Part shown: piece after piece, positions 35,392-45,285 of the stretch
How the letters are laid out: each line of letters opens with the position of its first letter
Position numbering within the stretch: the stretch's first letter is position 1
NCBI GenBank assembly: GCA_022578965.1
Contig: MU400507.1
Coordinates: 186,001-250,000, forward strand
Reading direction: 5' to 3'
Source: Xylaria sp. FL1777
Taxonomy: Eukaryota; Ascomycota; Sordariomycetes; Xylariales; Xylariaceae
Length of the DNA: 64,000 nt
The notes under the pieces: generated by a model
What the model was told of the DNA's origin: nothing
Database searches by the model: none
The model's input: only the letters and a program-made list of their open reading frames with translations
Made by a program: the position numbers and the translations under genes

Positions 35392-36876
35392 CTAGCACCA
35401 GCAATATTTCTCATTCGCGATCCAATCCACCGCTTCCTCTGTCTCGTCTGACCCGTACCACATCATGCTGGGGATGCTGTCGACCTCGCGGTCGACGAAC
35501 CTGTGCGCGACCCCGGACCCGGCGATCAGGGCCCGGACCGCGGGCGTCGGGTTCCAGAGGTGCACGGAGCCGCAATGCCATGTGCGCGCGGCGTCCAGCG
35601 CCCCTTGCAGGATCGCGTCGAAGGCGAGCTGGAGGGCTTTGGGATCCGATGATGATGTGCTGTCATTGTCGTTATCATTGTCGGTATTGTTGTCGATCAC
35701 GAAACGCAGGATGTACAGGGTGTTCTTCGCTGCGTTGGACGCCGCGTCCGCGCCGTAATTACGTGTCCAGATCGCCCACATGCGCGTCTTCTTGTTCTCT
35801 TCCTCCTCCTTTTCTCCTTCTTTCGCATCATTGTCTACTCCCCCCACGGTCCCATCGGTAGTGGTGGCGGTATCTGTCGTCGAAGCCGATGTCACGGTGG
35901 CTATCATGCCCCGGACCTCGCTCGCCTCGCGCCCCGGGAACACGTGCGAGACGATGAACTCCTCGCGCGCCCAGTGCCAGCGGAAGACGTCGGGGTCGGG
36001 CGCGAAGGCGAAGGCGGTGCGGTTTGTCGCGCGCGCGTGCCGGAGGAGCTCGGCGCGCAGCTGCGCCTCGTCCTCGCGGCAGAGCTGCGCGACGTTGCTC
36101 GTGGTGACGGGCGCGAGCGTCAGCGACGTCCCGTGCGGCTGCTTGGACTGCTCGAGGAGCGAGGACACGCCGGGCGGCGAGGAGGGCGACGAGGACGGGA
36201 ACTCGACGTGTCCGCTCGCGAAAACGGGCCAGCCCTTCGAGGCGTAGAACCGCTTCCCGATATCCGACCACAGCGCGGAGCACACTGCTTCCCCTGCTGC
36301 CTCGTGCAGTTTCGTCTTCTGTCCGTTCGACTGCTGCGGCTCCCCAGATCCTACTCCTATTTCGTTACCGTTGAGAAGATTAGACCCCTGCCCTTGCCCC
36401 TGCCCCCGGATCTGAGACAGCTTCTTCTTTAACTGCTGCTGCTGTTCCTCCCTAGGCCACGTCTTCAGCACACCGCCCAGCTCCCGCAGCATGCGCGCCG
36501 CGTACTGCTTCCCGCGGAACTCGGGGTATGTGTAGACGCTGCCGATGCCGTAGCCGAGGCCCTCCCTGACGTGGTCGACGCTGTCCCGCGGCACGTAGAG
36601 CACGCGTTTGCGGATGGTCTCGCAGGACGCGAGGACCCTGCGTGGCGGGGCCGTCGTCTCCGTCAGGATCCAGTGCACCATGCCGCCGTCGGCCCCCAGC
36701 GGCGTCGAGGCGAGGAACGGCTCCCGCTCCAGATAGGCCGCGAGGTCCAGCGGGCCGCCCCATTCGCGGTGATTCAGACGCCAGGTCTGCTGCTTCTCGG
36801 CCGCGGTTGGGTGCGTGAGGACGAGCGACTGGTCCGACGCGTCGGGGTAGTGAACTTCTGTCGTCAGCGAACCCAT
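35392..36876 (-). CDS. LYC1: LYC1-like GNAT acetyltransferase
   Basis: Single exon, 494 residues. It matches the fungal family around Yarrowia LYC1, an acetyl-CoA-dependent lysine N6-acetyltransferase of lysine catabolism. The N-terminal half (about 20-150) holds a GNAT fold. GIGSVYTYPEFRGKQYAARM is the acetyl-CoA-binding strand-loop-helix with the RGKQYA pyrophosphate loop. A linker rich in Gln and Lys (about 155-195) follows. The C-terminal half contains the second domain typical of this family, ending in VDSIPSMMWYGSDETEEAVDWI. Two low-complexity insertions, one rich in Thr/Asp/Glu and one in Asn/Asp, lie at about 330-400. Coding sequence is very GC-rich at third positions. The exact substrate is inferred from the family. 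Confidence 0.85.
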   Translation of the reverse strand: MGSLTTEVHYPDASDQSLVLTHPTAAEKQQTWRLNHREWGGPLDLAAYLEREPFLASTPLGADGGMVHWILTETTAPPRRVLASCETIRKRVLYVPRDSVDHVREGLGYGIGSVYTYPEFRGKQYAARMLRELGGVLKTWPREEQQQQLKKKLSQIRGQGQGQGSNLLNGNEIGVGSGEPQQSNGQKTKLHEAAGEAVCSALWSDIGKRFYASKGWPVFASGHVEFPSSSPSSPPGVSSLLEQSKQPHGTSLTLAPVTTSNVAQLCREDEAQLRAELLRHARATNRTAFAFAPDPDVFRWHWAREEFIVSHVFPGREASEVRGMIATVTSASTTDTATTTDGTVGGVDNDAKEGEKEEEENKKTRMWAIWTRNYGADAASNAAKNTLYILRFVIDNNTDNDNDNDSTSSSDPKALQLAFDAILQGALDAARTWHCGSVHLWNPTPAVRALIAGSGVAHRFVDREVDSIPSMMWYGSDETEEAVDWIANEKYCWC

Positions 36877-38320
36877 TGTGGCAGGGAGCGTGTAGTACGA
36901 GAGACGTTGTGTAGCGCAACAATAGGTTTGTCTATAGTATGTTCTACAATGACTCTCCTGGTGGTAGTGGTGGTGGTAGTAATACTCGTATCCTGTATCA
37001 CCAAGGTTGCTGCTCTGGCCTCACTAACTTTTGATCTAGAAGCCAAAACCGGTGATACCAGAAAACTATCGTCGATAGGTAAGACTAGCGAGTCAGTCGC
37101 CGAGGTGGAACGTGCACACCAAGTTATGAGTTATGTAAGACAAAGGAACAGAAGAAGCTTTTATCCTTATTCAGGGATCCATCGAGATGTAGGTAAGACA
37201 AGACGACAACAACAACAAGAGTAGCCGCCGCAGAGACAAAGCAATGAAGCTACTTTGAGCTGGCATGTGTGAGTAGTCACGGTATCCGGGGTAAGAAAGG
37301 CAGATGCGTAACTGCAGGTACGGTACGTAGAATAAGCCCAACTGACGAACGTATGTGTATATGTAGGGTCAGCGACGGGGAAGTTGGCAATCAAATACGT
37401 AAAATGTATGGCTTATATACCGAAGCAATCCGCGCGGCTCCGCCGCTGTCTTACATGTACTAGTGTTAATTCCGTTCTCTCGACGACGGGTTCCGGTTCG
37501 GCGGTTTCCCCTTCCGCATCAGGAAATTGCCCTGTAAGTCCAGGTGAAGTATTATACGTATGGTGGTTAACAACCTGACGTATGACTTAACATTTGCAGG
37601 GATTAGGATGTCTGTGATACGAAAAGGGGAAACTGGCCTTGTGTCTCGTGTGACATTACGTAGAAGGCTTCGTTTGCTTAAAGTTTAATGTTAACCTATT
37701 TCATCTTTCATTGTGTTTTTTTTTAAATCATCCTTCTCGAGCATACACTCCGTAACACATATTCTCATGCTCATGTAAACTCTCTACTGGAACTTAAGCA
37801 GTACTAGTACCAAGAAAGGATAAATAGATATATCCATACTTGTTTGCTAATTACGAGAGCAGTGGTAGTAGTATATAAAACGTAATATCACAACTATGAC
37901 GACAACAGCCTATCCGTATGCGGCGAAGTTTAGTATGTAGGCTAAGACCCAGGAATATTATTAGTTGTTAGTTCGGTTTGAATCCGGTACTCGCACTTAT
38001 TTGGTAGACACCATCCTTGGCTGTTAGACCTCCGTGTTCACGGGACCAAGAAGCGTAAGAAAATGTGGGCCGTGCCGATGCAAACCGGCCCAGATCAAGT
38101 AGCTTCCAGGTCTTTATCGCAGAGTATGGGGGTCACGGACGCCTCTCCTGCAACTCCCTAGCAGCTCGATCCGTGTGCAGCCTATCATTGATCCTCTTTT
38201 GCTCCAGTCGTTTCTTTTTCTGTCCAGTCGAGCCTGTATTATCTACAAGATTAGATATCTAGTTGTACCCGTAACGAACGCCACGTGCCAAGCAAGCCGA
38301 TCCGATCTGCCCTTTTCCTA
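36877..38320. other. Spacer upstream of the LYC1-like gene
   Basis: About 1.4 kb holding the LYC1-like promoter and the 3' flank of CCT1. Open frames opposite the gene ends are shadows. I see no RNA gene; a B-box-like word near 37977 has no matching stem. Confidence 0.5.
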
Positions 38321-40156
38321 TCAGTGGCCGTGGCCGTCATCCGGCTCCCCTTGCTCTTCCGGATCTAATTTAATCAGTGTATCGATACGCATGATGCTGA
38401 TACATGCCTCGACGGCACTCTTCAACTGCCGTACCTTGCTAATGCTCGGCTCCAGCACGCCCGCCTTGATCTCATCTACCACTTTGCCCTTCGTGAGGTC
38501 CAAGCCATAGTTCTTGTAGTTCTTCTTGCGTGCTAATGTCTTCTCGTCCTCGTTCCCGTCGCCTTCCTGCACGCGCTGAGACAAGGCGTGCCGCGATCGG
38601 AGCTGTGCCGTAAGATCACTTGCATCCTTAGCAGCGTTCACCGCCAGAGTCTTGGGGATGACGAGGAGAGACTGGGCGAATTCGCCGATTGCCAGCTGCT
38701 CCCTTGATCCGACTGTGCCTGCAAATTCTTCTAGATAAATATGTAGAGCCGTTTCAACGGCGCCACCGCCGGGTACAATGCTGCCGCTTTCTAGCGTACG
38801 CTTGACAGCGCAAAGCGAGTCGTGAACAGATCGCTCCATCTCGTCTAATGTAAAGTCATTGGGTCCACGAAGAAGAATAGATGCAGAAGAATGTGACTTT
38901 GTTCCCTTGACCATGATGCACTCGTCGTCTGAGACTCGCTCCTGGACGACTTCTTCAGCATAGCCCAGGTTAGAAGCCTCAAACCGTTCGTCACCGTTCA
39001 GATCCGACAAAGTACTGAGCAATGTCGCACCCGTGGCCCTGGCAATTCGTCTCAAATCCTCCTTCTTGCACCGCCGAACGGCCATAGCGCCTCGCTCGAT
39101 AAAGAGTTTCAAGCACATGTCGTCGATACCCTTGGTAGTAAGGATGACATTGGCACCAGCCTTCAGAATCATTTCGATTCGCTCAATGACCATACCAGAC
39201 TCCCTTGCGCGGATTTGCTCTAACTGCTTCGGGTCGTCTACGGTGATCTGCACACCCAACTTCATTCTTTCTTTCTGGAAATTCATGTCGAACACGGCAA
39301 TCTTGGCATCTTGTACCCTCGTGACCATGGCTTGCGATGCGACGGTGCAGTTTAAAGCGTAACCCTTGACGAGAACCGACTCGAGGACTCCCTTGCCGTG
39401 TGCTTTCAGTATGTTGACAGCCTTGACTGGATACTTGACTTCGTTGCGGTTGTTGGTAGTCTTCACGGCCTGCATGGCATCAACCACCATGTTGGCAAAA
39501 AAATCGGAGTCGGCACCAATGATCTTGCTGGACATGGATGTTTTCGCGATGTTGAGAAGGGATTCCCGTCCGAGATTTTCCACCTTCGTGCTCACGTTCT
39601 CATTCATGTATTTTACGGCTTCCCTCAGGGCAAGGCGATAGCCAGTTATGATGGTGGTTGGGTGTATTTTGTTTCGCATCAACTCGTTTGCCCGTCGCAG
39701 GAGCTCGGCCGCTATGAGGACGACGGAGGTTGTGCCATCTCCCACCTCCTTGTCTTGTTGCTGTGCGAGGTCGACGAGGATCTTGCCGGCGGGGTGTTCA
39801 ACGTCTAATAAACTGAGAATGGTCGCTCCATCGTTCGTAACTGTGACATCCTAGAGCAGGTCAGACGGCACGATGCGAGGCAGAAGTGATGTGCTGGCGG
39901 TCGAGTTAGAATCAAAGCTAGACCTACACCAATATCGTCCACCATCATCTTGTCAAGACCGCTCGGGCCAAACGAGGTCCTCACGACATTTGCAATCGCT
40001 TGTGTAGCCAATACTGCGCATGATATAAGCAATAGAACGGGGTTTCGTGTTGGGATATAGCTCCTCACCATTTTGATCCCTAATATCGGCACCAGAAATC
40101 TTCTGCCCGCCCAGGAACAAATGCCCGTCTCCGCCCTGCTCAAACATGGAAGTCAT
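38321..40156 (-). CDS. CCT1: CCT/TRiC chaperonin subunit alpha
   Basis: Predicted 567 residues; minus-strand exons 40156-40069, 40013-39928, 39850-38321. Subunit alpha of the cytosolic chaperonin CCT, which folds actin and tubulin. The start reads [20 protein letters not shown]. Exons 1-3 join to give the ATP-site segments [19 protein letters not shown] and [11 protein letters not shown], followed by [15 protein letters not shown] (nucleotide-binding DGTT). VPGGGAVE is the second conserved glycine-rich element. The C-terminal segment [20 protein letters not shown], then [12 protein letters not shown], is diagnostic of the alpha subunit against the other seven. Length fits (about 555-570). The short 5' exons are typical of this conserved gene. 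Confidence 0.97.
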
Positions 40157-40831
40157 GGCGCAGTATAGTGGTGTTTGAGCTTCTCTACCACAAGCACCTA
40201 AATGAAAATCTTGGGTAAGGGGAGACTGGGTTGTACCGCGAATGTGAGGTGATTTAGGCTGCCGTGACGCTGGTTTGTTGACTGGTGGCCCAGCTATCGA
40301 CAGCTTTCGAGGGTCAGGAACTTTTCTACGGAGGGCTTGGTTAATCCTGGCCTTGGTGCTCTGTAATTGTGGATCAGCCACATTGCCCCTCCATTCCAGC
40401 TCTGCTGTGGCTGAATCGCCTGTACCATAGCTCGACAGCCCCTGAAGCCCCACCAATAAATACTTCTAGCTGAGCGACATAGGCGTGCTGTAAGTGTAAG
40501 TAGCAGAGCATTCATGATGCTATATCTTAATATGCCGTAAATAAGAGGTAGGCACAAGGTTTTAGACCAAATTAATCTCAAGTGTTAGCAAAAACACTCT
40601 TAAAAACTTAGCATATATTATTGCTAAGAAGCTGTTAAAGTCTATATAGAATCAAGCAGTCCCCTCTCTCTATATATACCTACTTCGTATCAAGTTAAGC
40701 TACCGGGGCCCAATCCCAGCAATACGAACTAGCCAACACACGAACGTGTAGAGACAGAGGTAAGGTATCCCGACGAACAACTCTACCAACGCCTTTCCTC
40801 AGCAAAGATTTCCGCACAAGTAGTTCCCCAA
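40157..40831. other. Spacer between CCT1 and the phosphoesterase gene
   Basis: Contains the CCT1 promoter and the 3' flank of the phosphoesterase gene. No additional gene supported. Confidence 0.5.
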
Positions 40832-41755
40832 TCAGCCAAAGCGCCGCCACTCCGTCTCTGCATTCCCGGACTCCGGCGGTTCCGGGCCCGGCAGGATCTC
40901 GCGCAGCATGTCGTTGATGTCCTTGCCCGCGGTCTTGCGCGCGTCCTCCCACTGCTTCGGATAGCCGAGACTGCACTCCTCGAAGCGGACGCCGTCCTTC
41001 CAGTCGGTGCGGCGGATGTGCAGATGGCCCGACACCACCACCTTGGCGTGGAACCGCGTGTGCCAGTCCTCGGTGAGCGTGGTGCCGCACCACAGGCTGA
41101 AGCGCGGTATCCGCGGCAGCCACACGAGGTCCTGGCGCAGCGGCCAGTGGTTCGCGATGACGAGCGGCACGCCCGGGTTGCGCGCGACCGCCTCGGCGAG
41201 CTTCTGCTCCGCCCGCGGCACCAGCACCCGGCACCAGTCGTCCCGCGACGCGTGCGGGTCCGCGTGCAGGATGAACTCGTCCGTGGCCACTATGTCGGCC
41301 TCCTCGGCCCACTTGAGCGCTCTCTCGCGCGACACCTCCGCCGGCCGGAAGCTGTAGTCGTAGAGCGTGAAGATGGGCGCCACGATCGCCGGCCCGCCCT
41401 CGCCCTCCCAGAGCACGAAGTCGTCCTCGGGCGTGTGCACGCCGAACCTGCGCGCCACCTCGACGCACTCCTCGTACTTCTTCTCGCCCCGGGGCTCCTT
41501 CTGGGGCGGCATCGTGTACAGCTCGTGATTTCCGGGACACCAGAACACTTCTTTGAACCTATCCTTGGCCACCCCGAAGGCTAGCTCCAGGTGGTCGGGT
41601 TTCTCGCCCACATCACCGCAGAGTATAAGTCCGTCCTCCGGGTGCGGCTGTAGATCTTCGAGGGCTTTCTTGTTAAAATCGTAGCCGAGGTGAAGGTCTC
41701 CGAGGGCGTATAGCTTCATACTGAAGGCGTCGCTCGCATCAGCTTTTTCAAACAT
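40832..41755 (-). CDS. Calcineurin-like metallophosphoesterase resembling bacterial PptH
   Basis: Single exon, 307 residues, or 295 if initiation is at the internal ATG (41719; MKLYALGDLHLGY), which is where homologues usually begin. All motifs of the metallophosphoesterase active site are present: GDLHLG (DxH), CGDVGE (GD), PGNHEL (GNHE), ANHWPL (His) and SGHLHIRRTDW (GHxH). The segment CGTTLTEDWHTRFHAKVV, followed by GHLHIRRT and RFEECSLGYPKQW, is very like the actinobacterial family that includes mycobacterial PptH (Rv2795c), which removes 4'-phosphopantetheine from carrier proteins. That resemblance is from memory. No introns and a visibly GC-rich sequence compared with its flanks. Substrate could equally be another phosphate ester. 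Confidence 0.85.
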   Translation of the reverse strand: MFEKADASDAFSMKLYALGDLHLGYDFNKKALEDLQPHPEDGLILCGDVGEKPDHLELAFGVAKDRFKEVFWCPGNHELYTMPPQKEPRGEKKYEECVEVARRFGVHTPEDDFVLWEGEGGPAIVAPIFTLYDYSFRPAEVSRERALKWAEEADIVATDEFILHADPHASRDDWCRVLVPRAEQKLAEAVARNPGVPLVIANHWPLRQDLVWLPRIPRFSLWCGTTLTEDWHTRFHAKVVVSGHLHIRRTDWKDGVRFEECSLGYPKQWEDARKTAGKDINDMLREILPGPEPPESGNAETEWRRFG

Positions 41756-42866
41756 AAAAATAAAAAGTTAGAATAGATAATGATGGAGAGGGGTGAATTT
41801 GTTGTGGCGGTTTTCGATGAGTGAGACGGGTGGATCCTTCGGGGATGCTGCAGCCCGTCCTCGCGGGCGTGTATAGAATATTTGACCGGTATTACCAATC
41901 TGCTATCAAAAGTTTAACCAATGTCGCCACATCAGTTTCATGCTCATGTCTATGTCTGGTGTAAAAGGACAGCAATCACTTCAGTTGGACCGCGATCCAA
42001 GAAGAAAATCCTTTGTTGCACGCAAACTAGCTGACTTACAAATCTTAGAGTTAGGTCGCAATGCCCATCAGCTATAGAGTTTTCACCAGATACTAAAAGA
42101 TTGATACTACATCACCAAAGCAGCCATACGGAAATCGCTATCTCGCCTGCGGGGGTACTACTTATAACTCACGCATACTCTACTATTCGCATCCCTTTAT
42201 TACATCTCAAGTCCATTGTTTTGATGGCTTCAGACGGGAAGGATTCCTAGCTCCTCGCCATGTCGGATATAGGACGGATAGACGTTAAGAACCATTTTAT
42301 CACGTCGATGAACAAAACTGCCAAATTTTTCAATTTATCAGAAGCAGAGCTGAAGATTGTCCATTGAGTCCACCAGACTCGGAAGACACTAGGTGAATGA
42401 AATGGTGTTTTTTAGAGTAGTGATGAATTTTATCTCCCTCTACCTATTCCGAATTATTATATACTGAGACTGCAGAGAGAAACCAACAATCTGACAATAT
42501 CCCGGCGCCGTCTTTTCATAGGTATCATCCCTGTATAGTTCGGTGGTCAACGTGTATGATAGGATTTTCATCAGTCGACTCAGATGATGTCCCGTGATTA
42601 GAAGACGTGAAACTAAGATTCCATATAGCGTGCTTGCATTTTGTTGATAAGCATCATCTATTTCCCGTAGTATATATCAGGTACTCCTAAACCCCTGATA
42701 TTGGACTCCTGATGAGATTCCTGTTTAACACTGAAGTCGGGTTGCATTATTTAGCACGGAATACTCAGGGATTTCCAGTATTCTCGAATAAATATGCCGG
42801 CTTGCTTGTATGTTTCGGCGTGCGATAGGGTGACCCAAGACCGGGTAGAAGATTGCTCTAGCGACT
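41756..42866. other. Spacer upstream of the phosphoesterase gene
   Basis: About 1.1 kb, AT-richer than the adjoining gene. It holds the phosphoesterase promoter and the 3' flank of the TF-like gene. No gene seen. Confidence 0.5.
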
Positions 42867-44552
42867 TCAAAAAGCCTCGGAGTCATTCCGTACTAGCCTC
42901 TCATCGCTAGGGGTTTCAATAGACTCGACGAGTCGAGGATCTATGGATATTCTCGAAAGCCGGTCAACCGTATTGGAAGCTACAAGGCTATCGATTTCGT
43001 GGCAAAGTGTCTCAACTTTATCCACAAACAGATCCTCAACCCAGATAATACCCCTGACTACATCAAGGGCCTGTTTGCTGGACGTGAAGTCCGCCCTCTC
43101 CATTATACTGACAATCGCGGAGACGTGCCAACTCCGCTGATCACTTCCAGCTTGCAAGGCAGCGATGGCGTGGGCCCAGAGGCTCAGCTCGGGCACACGT
43201 GCCCAGTCTACATGCGGAATTTTCGATATCTCCTGGAAATCCTTGAGATGCCGGCTCAATTCGAAACTCGCCACGCCAAACTTGGCCTTGAGCGTCGCGA
43301 GGAAGATGAGCAGACTCCTCCTGAAGGCTTCCCGTGCGGCGGTTCCCGAGTAAGCCGGGTCTGACGGGCAGCTCGGGAGCGCACGGCCTTCGAGGCTAAG
43401 TACCTCGTGGAGGGCCGGGATTAAGAGTCGTGCGGCGAGTATGTCGTCCCTCCAGAACTGGGCGGTTCGGCCATGCTGATTGACGTAGCTGGCGACTGCA
43501 GCCGTCGCTTTCAAGGCGCTCTGGATATCGCCGAGATAAGGACAGTTCCTGTTCCAGGAGTCCAGCAGCATTTTGAAGTATACGGTGTCGTCCCTTGTGT
43601 CGATGTCGGTAATCGAGTCCTTCGGCATCCCGAATATCGGAGGCTCGTTCCGATAAGCTGCTCCGGTGAGATCGTGCCTATAAGGCCGCAAGTTAATAAG
43701 TTATTATATCGCCCACATGAAGAAGGTTTTATTAACCATGATATAATTATCCGCAGCATAGGGCTTGTTATCTCGTCAATTCCTCCTATATTATCGACGA
43801 GACGCTTCAGGCCCTGCATGTGGATTACCTGTCGCGTAAAATTGCCAGTTGAGATCTTCAAGATGTCAGAAAAGGAATTTCTTAAAACCATTAGGGATTT
43901 TTTGGGGCATACATCGTGACATATGAAGCCGGTGATAGCGCCCATCAACCCTTCTTTACTTCTCTCATTCGGATCTGCCAAGCGCTTAGAAATTGACTGC
44001 AGGGATAACGTGTACCATTTCAAAGCCTCGGTGTCCGTATTATACTCGGGCTTCACGTCACCGAGTTTCATCTTTCTGAATAGCACGGTATTGGCCATTG
44101 TGATGTACCATGCGGCCGAATCAGCTAACCCAATGAATAGCCAGGGGGTACGAAAAGGGAGGTAGGAGCTGCGCGCTTCTGCGAACACTGCTCTCGTGTT
44201 AGTTTATATATGACCGATATAGCTTAGTACAGCCAGGCTGGGAAATATGATATGACTTACAGTATCGTGCCAGATTCCGACGCTCCTCATCCATCTCGAT
44301 TGGGAATACGACGTCGCTCAATCTGCATTCCTCCAACGGACTTGGTACTAGAGCCTGCTCCTGCTGGGTTTGGGTGCTGGAACTAGGCCCAGGGCCGACT
44401 ACTTGCATAGTTCTCGCTGCAGTTGTTTGGTCTTGGTTCTTTGGCTTCCGCCGAGACCTACCTATGTCCTTCATTACATGGCGACGGATTTTGCTGGAAT
44501 GCTTCTTCTCGTCGCCGGGACGGTCCAAGTGAACAAATTCAAACTCCGGCAT
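42867..44552 (-). CDS. Fungal transcription-factor-like protein without a zinc cluster
   Basis: Predicted 517 residues; minus-strand exons 44552-44261, 44187-43737, 43677-42867. The N-terminus has the motif FVHLDRPGDEKKHSSKIRRH followed by VMKDIGRSRRK. This short basic motif is typical of a family often annotated as tachykinin-family or fungal-specific TF-like proteins in Sordariomycetes. The rest matches the fungal transcription factor regulatory region (PF11951-like), with helices such as LADSAAWYITMANTVLF, then MGAITGFICHDV, RQVIHMQGLKRLVDNIGGID and IIISWHDLTGAAYRNEPP across the second splice. No Cys6 zinc cluster is encoded in or just upstream of the first exon. A regulatory role is an inference; the basic segment could be a DNA-binding or nuclear-localisation element. 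Confidence 0.75.
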
Positions 44553-45285
44553 TATTGCTCATTTGAAGTATTCGACGTGTGTAGGAGAGGTTTAATAAGA
44601 ACTACACTAGACGTCGGCGTCCTTGATAGAAGCACTGATTGCGGCCTATCATGGTTTTCTGCCCGTTGCCCCCTTGGTGAGTGATTACTCTGTAGTGCTG
44701 ACTAATCGGCCTCATCGAAGGACCGTCGCAAATTATTGCCTCCTATTTTCTACTAGAATTCAAGGTAGAATAACCTATGTCAATAGATGATCAACTGTCG
44801 GATCTTACTTTTCAAAGAGAAAAGAGGGGCATTATATAATAGACTACTTGCTGACAAAGCTATATGAAGTTCACATTAAATTCTGATGTGCCAATAAAAC
44901 TTCTCCAACTGCTGACTTGAACCTAGTGTTTTTTGGGGGGGGTTTTTTTAAAGAGAGGAAAAGAAAAAGTCTCACTAATACGGGTTCAATCCGAAGGGCG
45001 AAAAAAAAAAATTACTCCTATATATAGACATTTCCTCGTAATCATCAACCAAAAACATCAATTGGATTCGATTCTTGTGTAAGACAGCATATTCATTTAA
45101 TCCCAGTCTCAATATGTTCATCATCACAGCTACGGAGGTATCATATAAACATGCAAACCTCTTACCGCCCTCATAGAGTAAGGTAAACAACCACCACACT
45201 ATATCCCTCGCAAGACCCTAAAACCCCCTTGAAGGTACTTACTTCCCTCACCCCACCTCACCCAGACACAACACCCACCGACCGT
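44553..45285. other. Spacer with a T6-G8-T7 homopolymer block
   Basis: Promoter of the TF-like gene and 3' flank of the secreted-protein gene. A block of T6, G8, T7 at 44929-44949 and an A-run at about 45001 stand out. No gene supported. Confidence 0.5.

Noticed and set aside
35392..36876. Horizontal transfer of the LYC1-like gene because of high GC
   Set aside because: Other native single-exon genes (for example CUZ1) show similar GC-rich third positions, and the family is widespread in fungi.
37970..37995. tRNA-like B box (GGTTTGAATCC)
   Set aside because: The flanking bases do not pair into a T-arm stem and no A box lies at the right distance. A similar word at 44986 fails for the same reason.
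41018..41584. Long plus-strand ORF opposite the phosphoesterase gene
   Set aside because: It is an Arg/Leu/His-rich antisense shadow of a GC-rich gene, lacking family similarity. Similar shadows exist opposite the LYC1-like, secreted-protein and CUZ1 genes.
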